Assembly: GCA_023150495.1 (NCBI GenBank)
Contig: JAKLKT010000185.1
Span: forward strand, 1 to 12,446
DNA length: 12,446 nucleotides
Source of the DNA: Planctomycetota bacterium
Lineage (GTDB): Bacteria > Planctomycetota > PLA2
Direction: 5' to 3'
Shown: positions 1 to 6,581 of the stretch, piece by piece
Layout of the letters: each line of letters begins with the position of its first letter
Numbering within the stretch: position 1 is the first letter of the stretch
Made by a program: the position numbers and the translations under genes
The notes under the pieces: model-generated
What the model was told of the DNA's origin: nothing
Seen by the model: the letters and a program-made list of their open reading frames with translations, nothing else
The model's database searches: none

Positions 1-752
1 CGCGCGTGGACGCGCTCCTCGCGCAGGCGAAGGCGCGGTTCGAGCGCGTGCAGCAGCTCCACCGCGGCGGGGCCGCCACCGAGCAGCAGATCGAGGACGC
101 GGAGGCGTCGTTCCTCGAGGCGGAGGCGGGCGTGGCGGACGCCGCCGCCGCCATCGCCGCCGCCGAGGCGCAGATCCAGGGCGCGAGGAACGTCGTGACC
201 GAGGCGGAGGTCGCCGTCGGCTACGCCGAGATCGCGGCGCCGCTCGACGGCGTCGTGACCGAGCGGCTCGTCGAGGTGGGCGACCTCGCGCTGCCCGGCC
301 GCCCGCTCCTCGTCCTCCTCGACCAGAAGTCCCTCCGCTTCGAGGCGGAGGTTCGCGAGGGGCTCGTCGCGCGCGTCCGCGCGGGCGCGGCGCTCGGCGT
401 GGAGATCCCGGCCGCAGGCGCGACCGTCGAGGGCATAGTCTCGGAGGTCATCCCGGCGGCCGATCCCCGCAGCAGGACCTTCCGCGCGCGGATCGACCTT
501 CCCCCGGCCGACGGCCTCTACCCGGGCATGTTCGGCCGGCTGCGCCTGCCGGTCGGCGAGCGCGAGATCGTGCGGATCCCCCTCGGCGCGATCGTGCGCG
601 TGGGCCAGCTCCAGACCGTCGTCGTGAACGAGCAGGGCCGCTGGGTCCGCCGCTACGTGACGACGGGCCGGCCGCTCCCGGGCGGGGCCGTGGAGGTCCT
701 CTCCGGCCTCCGCGGCGGCGAGGAGATCGGGCTAAGGGAGGCCAGGTCGTGA
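1..752 (+). CDS. RND efflux membrane fusion protein (periplasmic adaptor), 5'-truncated by the window edge
   Basis: Periplasmic adaptor subunit of a tripartite RND efflux system, linking the inner-membrane pump to an outer-membrane channel. The frame is open to the left edge, so the GTG at 6 is probably internal; the signal peptide, first lipoyl half and first hairpin helix are missing. Counting from that GTG (248 residues), residues 3-70 are an Ala/Glu-rich coiled-coil helix, 72-106 the second lipoyl half (YAEIAAPLDGVV, then VEVGDLALPGRPLLVL), 108-185 the beta-barrel (with GLYPGMFGRLRLPVG), and 190-248 the membrane-proximal domain (VRIPLGAIVRVGQLQTVVV). This order is diagnostic of the HlyD/AcrA family. 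The stop overlaps the GTG start of the pump gene by 4 nt. The substrate cannot be read from this fragment. No outer-membrane channel gene lies in the window; one may lie upstream. Confidence 0.92.
   Translation, partial: RVDALLAQAKARFERVQQLHRGGAATEQQIEDAEASFLEAEAGVADAAAAIAAAEAQIQGARNVVTEAEVAVGYAEIAAPLDGVVTERLVEVGDLALPGRPLLVLLDQKSLRFEAEVREGLVARVRAGAALGVEIPAAGATVEGIVSEVIPAADPRSRTFRARIDLPPADGLYPGMFGRLRLPVGEREIVRIPLGAIVRVGQLQTVVVNEQGRWVRRYVTTGRPLPGGAVEVLSGLRGGEEIGLREARS
734..741 (+). promoter_or_regulatory. Shine-Dalgarno site of the RND pump gene
   Basis: AAGGGAGG lies 7 nt before the GTG at 749, inside the end of the adaptor gene. It supports the GTG overlapping the preceding stop as the true pump start. 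Confidence 0.7.
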
Positions 753-3700
753 GCGACCCGGTCGCGCGCGAGGGCATCGTCCAGCGGATCGTCCGCGCGT
801 TCGTGACGGGGCCGCTGTCGCTCCTCCTCCTCGTCGTCTCCGCCGCGGCCGGCGCCGTCGCGGTCCTCGCAACGCCGCGAGAGGAGGAGCCGCAGATCGT
901 CGTGCCGACCGCGGACGTGCTCGTCTCCTTCCCGGGCGCCTCCGCCGAGGAGGTGGAGAAGCTCGTCTCCACGCCCCTCGAGAAGCTGCTCTGGCAGGTC
1001 GACGGCGTCGAGCACGTCTACTCGATCTCCCGGCGCGACGGCGCGGTCGTGACGGTCCGCTTCGTCGTCGGCGAGGACCGCGAGCGCGCGCTCATCCGGC
1101 TGCAGAGCCGCATCGACGCGAACCGCGACCTCGTGCCCCCGGGAGTCACGGGCTGGGTCGTGAAGCCCGTCGAGATCGACGACGTGCCCGTCGTCGCGCT
1201 CACCCTCTGGTCTGCGGCCGCGGGCGACGACGCCCTGCGGCGCGTGGCCGAGGAGATGGCGGCGCGCCTCGACGCGCTGCCCGACCTCTCGAGGACCGAG
1301 ATCCTCGGCGGGCGGCGGCGGGAGGTCCGCGTGGAGCTCGACCCCGAGGCGATCGCCGGCTACGGACTGTCGCCGCTCGAGGTCGCGCGCGCGCTCCATG
1401 CCGCCGACGCGGCGGTCTCCGCGGGCGCCTTCGACCGCGCGGACCGGCGCTACGGCGTCGTCGCAGGCCCGTTCCTCGGCGACCGCGGGGAGGTGGAGCT
1501 TCTCGTGGTGGGGGTCCACGCGGGCCGCCCCGTGTACCTCCGCGATGTCGCGAAGGTGACCGACGGGCCGGAGGAGCCGGCCGGGCGCGTGCGGCTCGCC
1601 TTCGGGCCGGAGGGCGCGCCCGAGGGGATCGCGCCGGGCACGGCGGTCCCGGCGGTGACGCTCTCCCTCTCGAAAAAGAAGGGGACCAACGCCGTGCGCG
1701 TGGCCGAGCGCGTCCTCGCCGAGGCGCGGCGGCTCGAGCGCGACGTGCTGCCCGACGACGTGCGCCTCCTCGTCACCCGCGACTACGGCGCGACCGCCGA
1801 CGAGAAGGTGGACGAGCTGCTCGGCCACCTGCTCCTCGCGATCGTCACCGTGATCGGTCTCGTCGCCTACGCGCTGGGCTGGCGGGAGGGGTTGATCGTC
1901 GCGGCGGCGGTGCCGATCGCGTTCGCCCTCACGCTACTCCTGAACCTGCTCGCGGGCTACTCGATCAACCGGGTCACGCTCTTCGCGCTCGTCCTCGTCC
2001 TCGGCCTCGTCTGCGACGACCCGATCGTGGACGTCGAGAACATCCACCGCCACTTCCGGCGCGCGCGGCGGAAGCCCCTGGACGACGTCCTCTTCGCGGT
2101 GAACGAGGTGCGGCCCCCGGTCATCTACGCGACTCTCGCGGTGATCCTCTCCTTCCTCCCGATGCTCTTCATCACCGGGATGATGGGGCCCTACATGCGC
2201 CCCATGGCGATCAACGTGCCGGTGGCGATGGCGATGAGCATGCTCGTCGCCTTCACGGTCACGCCGTGGATGGCGTACCACCTGCTGAAGCCGCTCCACG
2301 GCCGGCACGCGGACGCGGACGTCCCGGAGGGCGAGGGCGCCGTCGCGCGCGCGTACCGGCGGGGCATGGGGTTCTTCCTCGACCGGCGGTGGGCGCGCTG
2401 GGCGCTGCTCGGGGCGATCCTCGCGGGCCTCGGGCTCTCGGGCGGGATCGCGCTCACGGGAGCCGTGCCGCTCAAGATGCTCCCGTACGACAACAAGAGC
2501 GAGCTGCAGCTGGTCCTCGACCTCCCCGAGGGATCGACGCTCGAGGCCACGGACAAGGCGGTCGCCGGTTTCGAGCGCTACCTCGCCACGGTGCCCGAGG
2601 TGACCGACTACGAATCCTACGTCGGCGTCCCGAGCCCGATCGACTTCAACGGCCTCGTGCGCCACTATTCCTTCCGCAGGGCGGAGAACCTCGCCGACAT
2701 CCGGGTGAACCTCGTGAAGAAGGGGCGCCGCGAGCAGCAGAGCCACGAGATCGCGCTGCGCCTGCGGCGCGACCTCGAGGCGATCGCGGCGGGCGCGGGC
2801 GCGCGGCTGAAGATCGTCGAAGTCCCCCCCGGCCCCCCTGTTCTCGCCACGCTGGTCGCTGAGGTCCGCGGCAGCGCGTCGACCTCCTACGGGGACCTCG
2901 TCGCCGCCGCGCGCGAGCTCGAGCGCCGCCTCGCCTCCGAGGAGGGCGTCGTCGACACCGACACGATGGCGGACGAGCCGCACGACCGGCTCGAGTACCG
3001 CCTCGACAAGGAGAAGGCCGCGCTCCACGGCGTCGACACCGTCGACGTCGCGCGCACGCTCGGCGTGGCGCTCCGGGGCGAGGCCGTCGCGACGGTCCAC
3101 GAGCCGGACGAGCGGCAGCCGCTCCCGCTCGCGCTCCGTCTCGCGAGAGAGCAGCGCAGCGGCGCCGAGGAGCTCGGCCGGCTCGCCGTGAAGGGGAGCG
3201 CCGGCGACCTGGTGCCGCTCGCGGAGCTCGGCCGGTTCGCCGTCGTCCCCGAGGACGAGCCCGTCTTCCACAAGGACCTCGAGCGGACCGTCTTCGTGAC
3301 GGGCGAGATCGCGGGGCGCGCGCCGGCGGAGGTCGTCTTCGCGATGCAGGCGAAGGGCCCGCTGCCCGGGGGCGCCACCGCCGGATGGAGCGGCGAGGGG
3401 GAGTGGAAGATCACCGTGGACGTCTTCCGCGACCTGGGGCTCGCCTTCGCGGGCGCGCTCGTCGCGATCTACGTGCTGCTCGTCGTCGAGACCCGGTCGT
3501 TCTTCATGCCGCTGCTGATCATGCTCTCGATCCCGCTCGGCGCGATCGGGATCTTCCCGGGCTTCTGGCTCCTGAACGCCCTCGGCGCGGGGAAGGTGGG
3601 AGGGTTCGGGAACCCGGTCTGGTTCACGGCGACGGGCATGATCGGGATGATCGCGCTCGCGGGCATCGTGATCCGCAACTCGATCATCCTCATCGATTTC

Positions 3701-3955
3701 ATCCGCCGCGGCCTCGCCGAGGGCCTTCCGCTGCGCGCCGCGATCGTCGAGAGCGGTGTCCATCGCTTCCGCCCGATCCTCCTGACCGCGGCGGCGGCGA
3801 TGCTCGGCGCCTGGCCGATCACGCTCGACCCGATCTTCTCGGGGCTCGCGTGGAGCCTCATCTTCGGCGTCCTCGCGTCCACGGCGTTCACGCTCATCGT
3901 GATCCCCGTTGCCTACTACGCCGTGACCCGGCGGAAGGAGCCGTCCGCCTCATGA
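749..3955 (+). CDS. RND-family efflux transporter (AcrB-type inner-membrane pump)
   Basis: Proton-driven inner-membrane pump of the AcrB/HAE superfamily, 1068 residues, the normal full length. TM1 is at about residues 22-41. The first periplasmic porter half follows, then a TM block at about 357-512, a second TM-flanked periplasmic half (about 555-890), and a final TM block at about 893-1058. TM4 carries the paired acidic residues D423-D424 (LGLVCDDPIVDVENI), matching AcrB D407/D408. At the AcrB K940 position in TM10 there is R976 (VIRNSIILIDF). The gene starts with GTG overlapping the adaptor stop and ends in an ATGA overlap with the ArsR gene. Sequence type (DDPIVDVENI, IRNSIILIDF) matches generic acriflavin-resistance homologs better than CusA-like metal pumps, but the substrate is unknown. 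Its coupling to sulfur genes suggests, without proving, a role in exporting thiol, metal-thiolate or other toxic compounds. Confidence 0.96.
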   Translation: MSDPVAREGIVQRIVRAFVTGPLSLLLLVVSAAAGAVAVLATPREEEPQIVVPTADVLVSFPGASAEEVEKLVSTPLEKLLWQVDGVEHVYSISRRDGAVVTVRFVVGEDRERALIRLQSRIDANRDLVPPGVTGWVVKPVEIDDVPVVALTLWSAAAGDDALRRVAEEMAARLDALPDLSRTEILGGRRREVRVELDPEAIAGYGLSPLEVARALHAADAAVSAGAFDRADRRYGVVAGPFLGDRGEVELLVVGVHAGRPVYLRDVAKVTDGPEEPAGRVRLAFGPEGAPEGIAPGTAVPAVTLSLSKKKGTNAVRVAERVLAEARRLERDVLPDDVRLLVTRDYGATADEKVDELLGHLLLAIVTVIGLVAYALGWREGLIVAAAVPIAFALTLLLNLLAGYSINRVTLFALVLVLGLVCDDPIVDVENIHRHFRRARRKPLDDVLFAVNEVRPPVIYATLAVILSFLPMLFITGMMGPYMRPMAINVPVAMAMSMLVAFTVTPWMAYHLLKPLHGRHADADVPEGEGAVARAYRRGMGFFLDRRWARWALLGAILAGLGLSGGIALTGAVPLKMLPYDNKSELQLVLDLPEGSTLEATDKAVAGFERYLATVPEVTDYESYVGVPSPIDFNGLVRHYSFRRAENLADIRVNLVKKGRREQQSHEIALRLRRDLEAIAAGAGARLKIVEVPPGPPVLATLVAEVRGSASTSYGDLVAAARELERRLASEEGVVDTDTMADEPHDRLEYRLDKEKAALHGVDTVDVARTLGVALRGEAVATVHEPDERQPLPLALRLAREQRSGAEELGRLAVKGSAGDLVPLAELGRFAVVPEDEPVFHKDLERTVFVTGEIAGRAPAEVVFAMQAKGPLPGGATAGWSGEGEWKITVDVFRDLGLAFAGALVAIYVLLVVETRSFFMPLLIMLSIPLGAIGIFPGFWLLNALGAGKVGGFGNPVWFTATGMIGMIALAGIVIRNSIILIDFIRRGLAEGLPLRAAIVESGVHRFRPILLTAAAAMLGAWPITLDPIFSGLAWSLIFGVLASTAFTLIVIPVAYYAVTRRKEPSAS

Positions 3956-4263
3956 CCCCGCGCAAGATCCACCTTGAAGTGCTGGAGGATGCGGCGAGGG
4001 TCCTTCGCGCTGTCGCGCACCCGCTGCGGCTGCGGCTGCTCGAGATCCTCGGGCACGCGGGGGAGAAGAACGTCACTTCGCTCTGCGAGGCGAGCGGCGC
4101 GCCGCAGCCCGCCGTCTCGCAGCAGCTCGCGCGCCTGCGCCACGAGGGCGTCCTCGCGGCGCGGCGCGACGGTTCGCAGGTCTTCTATCGTGTCGCGCGC
4201 CCCGAGGTCCTCGGGCTCCTCGAGTGCGTCCGCAGGACCGCGCGCGGCGGGAGGTCGTCGTGA
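3952..4263 (+). CDS. ArsR-family winged-helix transcriptional regulator
   Basis: Small (103-residue) dimeric DNA-binding repressor of the ArsR/SmtB family. The hallmark core is visible: LRAVAHPLRLRLLEIL (helix 2), then the recognition region GAPQPAVSQQLARLRHEGVLAARRDGS spanning about residues 49-75, then the wing QVFYRV at 76-81. The protein has two cysteines. C45 (TSLCEA) aligns with C37 in the E. coli ArsR metal site; C92 (LLECVRR) lies in the C-terminal helix. The full ArsR CxCxxC set is absent. The Cys sensed in SqrR/BigR persulfide sensors lies in helix 2, where this protein has E31. ATG overlaps the pump stop (ATGA); AAGGAG at 3935-3940 serves as RBS. The effector could be persulfide, arsenite or another soft metal. 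Downstream sulfur genes favour a sulfur signal. It probably regulates its own operon, although it sits in the middle rather than first. Confidence 0.93.
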   Translation: MTPRKIHLEVLEDAARVLRAVAHPLRLRLLEILGHAGEKNVTSLCEASGAPQPAVSQQLARLRHEGVLAARRDGSQVFYRVARPEVLGLLECVRRTARGGRSS

Positions 4264-5102
4264 AGCGTCTGGTCCCGCTCCTTCTGCTCGCGGCCGTGTG
4301 CAGCGCGGCCCCCGCACCCCCCCTCGTTTCCCCGGAATGGCTCCGTGAGCACCGCGCCGAAGTCGTGATCCTCGACGTGCAAAGCAGCAAGGAGCTCTAC
4401 GAGAAGGGTCACCTGAAGGGCGCCCTCTGGGTCGACTTCGAGCAGTTCCGCACCGGGAAGAAGCAGCTCGCGCCCGCGGACGTGCTCGCCGCGAAGCTCG
4501 GCGCGCTGGGCATCGACGGGAGCTCGCACGTCGTCGTCTACGACGAGAAGAAGGGGCGCAACTGCGGATACGTCTGGTATGTGCTGAAGCAGCTCGGCCA
4601 CGAGAAGGTGTCGATCCTCGACGGCCACATGGACGCCTTCGCGGGCGAGCTCGAGACCGGACCGTCGCCCGTCGTCGCGACGAAGACGTACAAGGCCCGG
4701 CGCGAGCCGCAGGTGGTCTCGCCGGAGTGGGTGAAGGACCGCCTCGGCAAGCTCCCGATGCTCGACGCGCGCCCGGTGGAGCAGTACACGGGCGTGAAGC
4801 CGAAGGAGGGGATGAAGGGCGGCCACCTCCCCGGCGCGGTGTGCGTCCCGTGGGACGCGTTCGTCGGCAAGGAAGGTCGCTACCTCGACGAGAAGGCCGC
4901 GCGCGCGGCGCTGGTGCAGCTCGCGGGCAGGGAGCTCAAGCCGGACGAGGAGATCGTCGTCTACTGCAACTCGTACCACCAGGCGGCGCACCTCCACTGG
5001 GTGCTCGACCGGCTCGGCTACAAGGAGATCAAGGCGTTCGACGCCTCGATGAAAGAGTGGGAGGAGCTCGACTGGCCGCGCACGATGGGGGAGAAGCCGT
5101 GA
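4260..5102 (+). CDS. Exported two-domain rhodanese (thiosulfate/3-mercaptopyruvate sulfurtransferase type)
   Basis: Sulfurtransferase moving a sulfane sulfur from donors such as thiosulfate or 3-mercaptopyruvate to an acceptor through a cysteine persulfide. The GTG at 4260 was chosen because it overlaps the ArsR stop, follows GGAGGT at 4250-4255, and gives a clean signal peptide (MKRLVPLLLLAAVCSAAPAP); the product is 280 residues. A lipobox at C14 is poor (V at -1), so signal peptidase I cleavage and a periplasmic location are likelier. The N-terminal rhodanese domain (about 23-130) is inactive: D95 (YDEKKGRN) replaces the cysteine. The C-terminal domain (about 153-273) carries the catalytic loop C236-NSYHQ. 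That loop differs from CGSGVT (mercaptopyruvate) and CRKGVT (thiosulfate), so donor specificity is open. It probably hands sulfur to the YeeE proteins encoded next. Confidence 0.93.
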   Translation: MKRLVPLLLLAAVCSAAPAPPLVSPEWLREHRAEVVILDVQSSKELYEKGHLKGALWVDFEQFRTGKKQLAPADVLAAKLGALGIDGSSHVVVYDEKKGRNCGYVWYVLKQLGHEKVSILDGHMDAFAGELETGPSPVVATKTYKARREPQVVSPEWVKDRLGKLPMLDARPVEQYTGVKPKEGMKGGHLPGAVCVPWDAFVGKEGRYLDEKAARAALVQLAGRELKPDEEIVVYCNSYHQAAHLHWVLDRLGYKEIKAFDASMKEWEELDWPRTMGEKP

Positions 5103-5551
5103 TCGGGCCGGAGAAGGGGCGTCCCTACTGGAACCCCTACGTGGCGGGGGCGGCGCTCGGCGCGGCGGTGACGATCTCGTTCGCCGCCGGCCACTACTTC
5201 GGCGCGTCGCGCGTCTTCGCGACCGTCGCGAGGTGGCTCCGCGACCGCGACGTGAAGCTCGACTTCTGGATGAGCTGGGAGGTCCTCGGCCTCCTCGTCG
5301 GCGGCGGGCTGGGCTCGATCCTCGCCGGCCGCTTCGGGACCGGAGGGGGCTTCGGGGGAGGGAAGCGCGTGGCTGCGGCGTTCATCGGCGGCGCACTCGT
5401 GATGCTCGGCAGCCGGTTCGCGGCGGGGTGCACGAGCGGGCTCGCCGTGACCGGCGGCATCCGCATGTCGGTCGGCGCGTACGTCTTCATGGGCGCGATG
5501 TTTCTCGGCGGGTTCGCCGCGGCGGCCGCCCTTCGGAGGCTCTGGTCATGA
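5099..5551 (+). CDS. YeeE/YedE-family sulfur transport membrane protein, first half-size subunit
   Basis: Integral membrane protein of 150 residues from the YeeE/YedE (DUF395, sulphur transport domain) family. Members such as TsuA import thiosulfate through conserved cysteines; two-gene half-size versions (PmpA/PmpB-like, and those of bigR operons) are tied to persulfide or sulfide responses. Four hydrophobic segments are visible at about 14-31, 58-77, 91-107 and 123-145. The signature GSRFAAGCTSG places the family cysteine at C111. The GTG start at 5099 overlaps the rhodanese stop (GTGA). The product is about half the length of TsuA-type proteins, and the other half is encoded immediately downstream. 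I infer that the two assemble into one channel taking sulfur from the periplasmic rhodanese. The transported species is not determined by sequence. Confidence 0.9.
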   Translation: MIGPEKGRPYWNPYVAGAALGAAVTISFAAGHYFGASRVFATVARWLRDRDVKLDFWMSWEVLGLLVGGGLGSILAGRFGTGGGFGGGKRVAAAFIGGALVMLGSRFAAGCTSGLAVTGGIRMSVGAYVFMGAMFLGGFAAAAALRRLWS

Positions 5552-6105
5552 TGCCCGACTGGCTCACGTGGCTCCTCATCGGGGCGGCGATCGGCTTCGT
5601 CCTCGAGAACGGCGGCCTCGCGAACCCGCGGAAGCTCACGGGCGTCTTCCTGCTGCGCGACTTCACGGTGCCGCAGGTGATGCCGACGGCGATCCTCGCC
5701 GCGATGGGGGGGATGCTTGTCCTCTCGCTCTTCGGCTTCGACACGGCGAGGGCGTTCACCCCCGAAACGATGTACCTCGGGCAGGCGGTCGGAGGCTTCG
5801 TCTTCGGCGTCGGCTTCTACCTCGGCGGCTACTGTCCCGGCACGTCGATGGTCGCGCTCGGCTCCGGGAGGCTCGACGCGCTGCCCTTCATGGCCGGGAT
5901 GATCGGGGGCTGGTACGCGTGGGACCCCCTCCGCACGTGGGACCCCGTGAAGCCGCTGCTCGAGAAGGCTCCGGACGCGCGGGACACCTTCCCGGAGCTC
6001 CTCGGTCTCGACCCGAGGATCCTCGCGGCCGCGTTCGTGCTCGCGGGCGGCGCCGTCATCGTCCGGCTCTACCGGCGGAGCGTGCGGGGAGGGATGTCTG
6101 CATGA
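5548..6105 (+). CDS. YeeE/YedE-family sulfur transport membrane protein, second half-size subunit
   Basis: Second YeeE/YedE membrane protein, 185 residues. Hydrophobic segments lie near 6-20, 43-62, 78-95, 111-125 and 158-174. Family signatures are GFVLENGGLANPRKLTGVF at about 16-34, near the N-terminus, and FYLGGYCPGTSMVALGSG, with the expected cysteine at C96. A loop at about 126-155 (WDPLRTWDPVKPLLEK and following) is more polar and may face the periplasm. The ATG at 5548 overlaps the preceding stop (ATGA) and follows GGAGG at 5535-5539; a second ATG at 5551 is less likely because it loses the overlap. It is not a duplicate of its neighbour: the two carry different signature motifs (GCTSG versus GYCPGTS), as in complementary halves of one transporter. 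Likely partner of the 5099-5551 product. Confidence 0.91.
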   Translation: MMPDWLTWLLIGAAIGFVLENGGLANPRKLTGVFLLRDFTVPQVMPTAILAAMGGMLVLSLFGFDTARAFTPETMYLGQAVGGFVFGVGFYLGGYCPGTSMVALGSGRLDALPFMAGMIGGWYAWDPLRTWDPVKPLLEKAPDARDTFPELLGLDPRILAAAFVLAGGAVIVRLYRRSVRGGMSA

Positions 6106-6567
6106 GGCGTATCGCGATTCTCCTTCTCGCCGCCGCGGCGTGCGGCGACCGCGCTCCCGGCGACGCCGAGGTCGCGGCGGCCCGCGCGAGGGCCTCCGAC
6201 GCAGCGGCGAAGCTCATGGGCGCGCTCTTCACGGAGCTCCAGGCGGCGCTCGCGAAGGGGCCGCCCGAGCAGGCGATCGACGTGTGCGCCGACCGCGCTC
6301 CCGCGATCGCGCGGGCGATCGGCGCGGAGACGGGGCTCTCCGTGCGCCGCACGTCTCTCCGTGCGCGAGGGCGGGCGCTACCAGCTGCGCTACGTGCGCG
6401 TCGTCCGGCTCGCGGAGATGTGCACGACCTGCCACGGCGCGCCCGACACGATCCCGCCGGCGGTGAGAGAGGCGGTCGCGCGGCGCTACCCGGACGACCG
6501 CGCGACGGGGTTCTCGCCCGGCGACCTGCGCGGCGTCGTGAGCGTCCGGGTCCCCGTCGGCAAGTGA
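6102..6567 (+). pseudogene. Frame-disrupted c-heme lipoprotein, DUF3365/Tll0287-like
   Basis: Remains of a DUF3365 (Tll0287-like) heme-domain protein. The first part, in the frame of the ATG at 6102, has a lipoprotein-like leader (LLLAAAAC, C14) and the family block EQAIDVCADRAPAIARAIG followed by LSVRRTSL, ending near 6359. The family C-terminal block resumes in the +1 frame from about 6361: REGGRYQLRYVRVV, then CTTCH (6421-6435, a c-type heme site), then YPDDRATGFSPGDLRGVVSV, ending at TGA 6565-6567. As I remember the family, intact members have a further stretch after the RRTSL block (RNPxNxPDxWE-type) that is absent here. The change therefore looks like a deletion whose length is not a multiple of three rather than a single-base slip. 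Start context is good (GGGGAGGG at 6086-6093; ATGA overlap). It is either a decayed gene or an assembly error. An intact version would be a periplasmic redox or sensor heme protein. Confidence 0.8.
6336..6366 (+). repeat. 12-bp direct repeat spanning the DUF3365 break
   Basis: CTCTCCGTGCGC occurs at 6336-6347 and again at 6355-6366, with a period of 19 nt. The second copy covers the point where the conserved reading frame switches (about 6357-6361). Short direct repeats of this kind commonly flank replication-slippage deletions or assembly collapses. Confidence 0.75.
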
Positions 6568-6572
6568 AGGAG
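6567..6572 (+). promoter_or_regulatory. Shine-Dalgarno site for the DUF302 upstream start
   Basis: AAGGAG begins on the last base of the preceding TGA and sits 9 nt before the ATG at 6582. It supports the start that adds a lipoprotein leader to the DUF302 domain. Confidence 0.65.
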
Positions 6573-6581
6573 ATCCTTCCC

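Noticed and set aside
653..3763. Long - strand open frames (391 and 609 residues) opposite the RND pump gene
   Set aside because: Low-complexity Arg/Asp/Glu/His-rich translations with no domain or helix pattern, lying antisense to a well-supported transporter; typical for about 70% GC DNA.
749..3955. CusA-type heavy-metal efflux pump
   Set aside because: The TM4 and TM10 motifs (DDPIVDVENI, IRNSIILIDF) are of the general HAE type, and I did not find a CusA-like methionine relay pattern.
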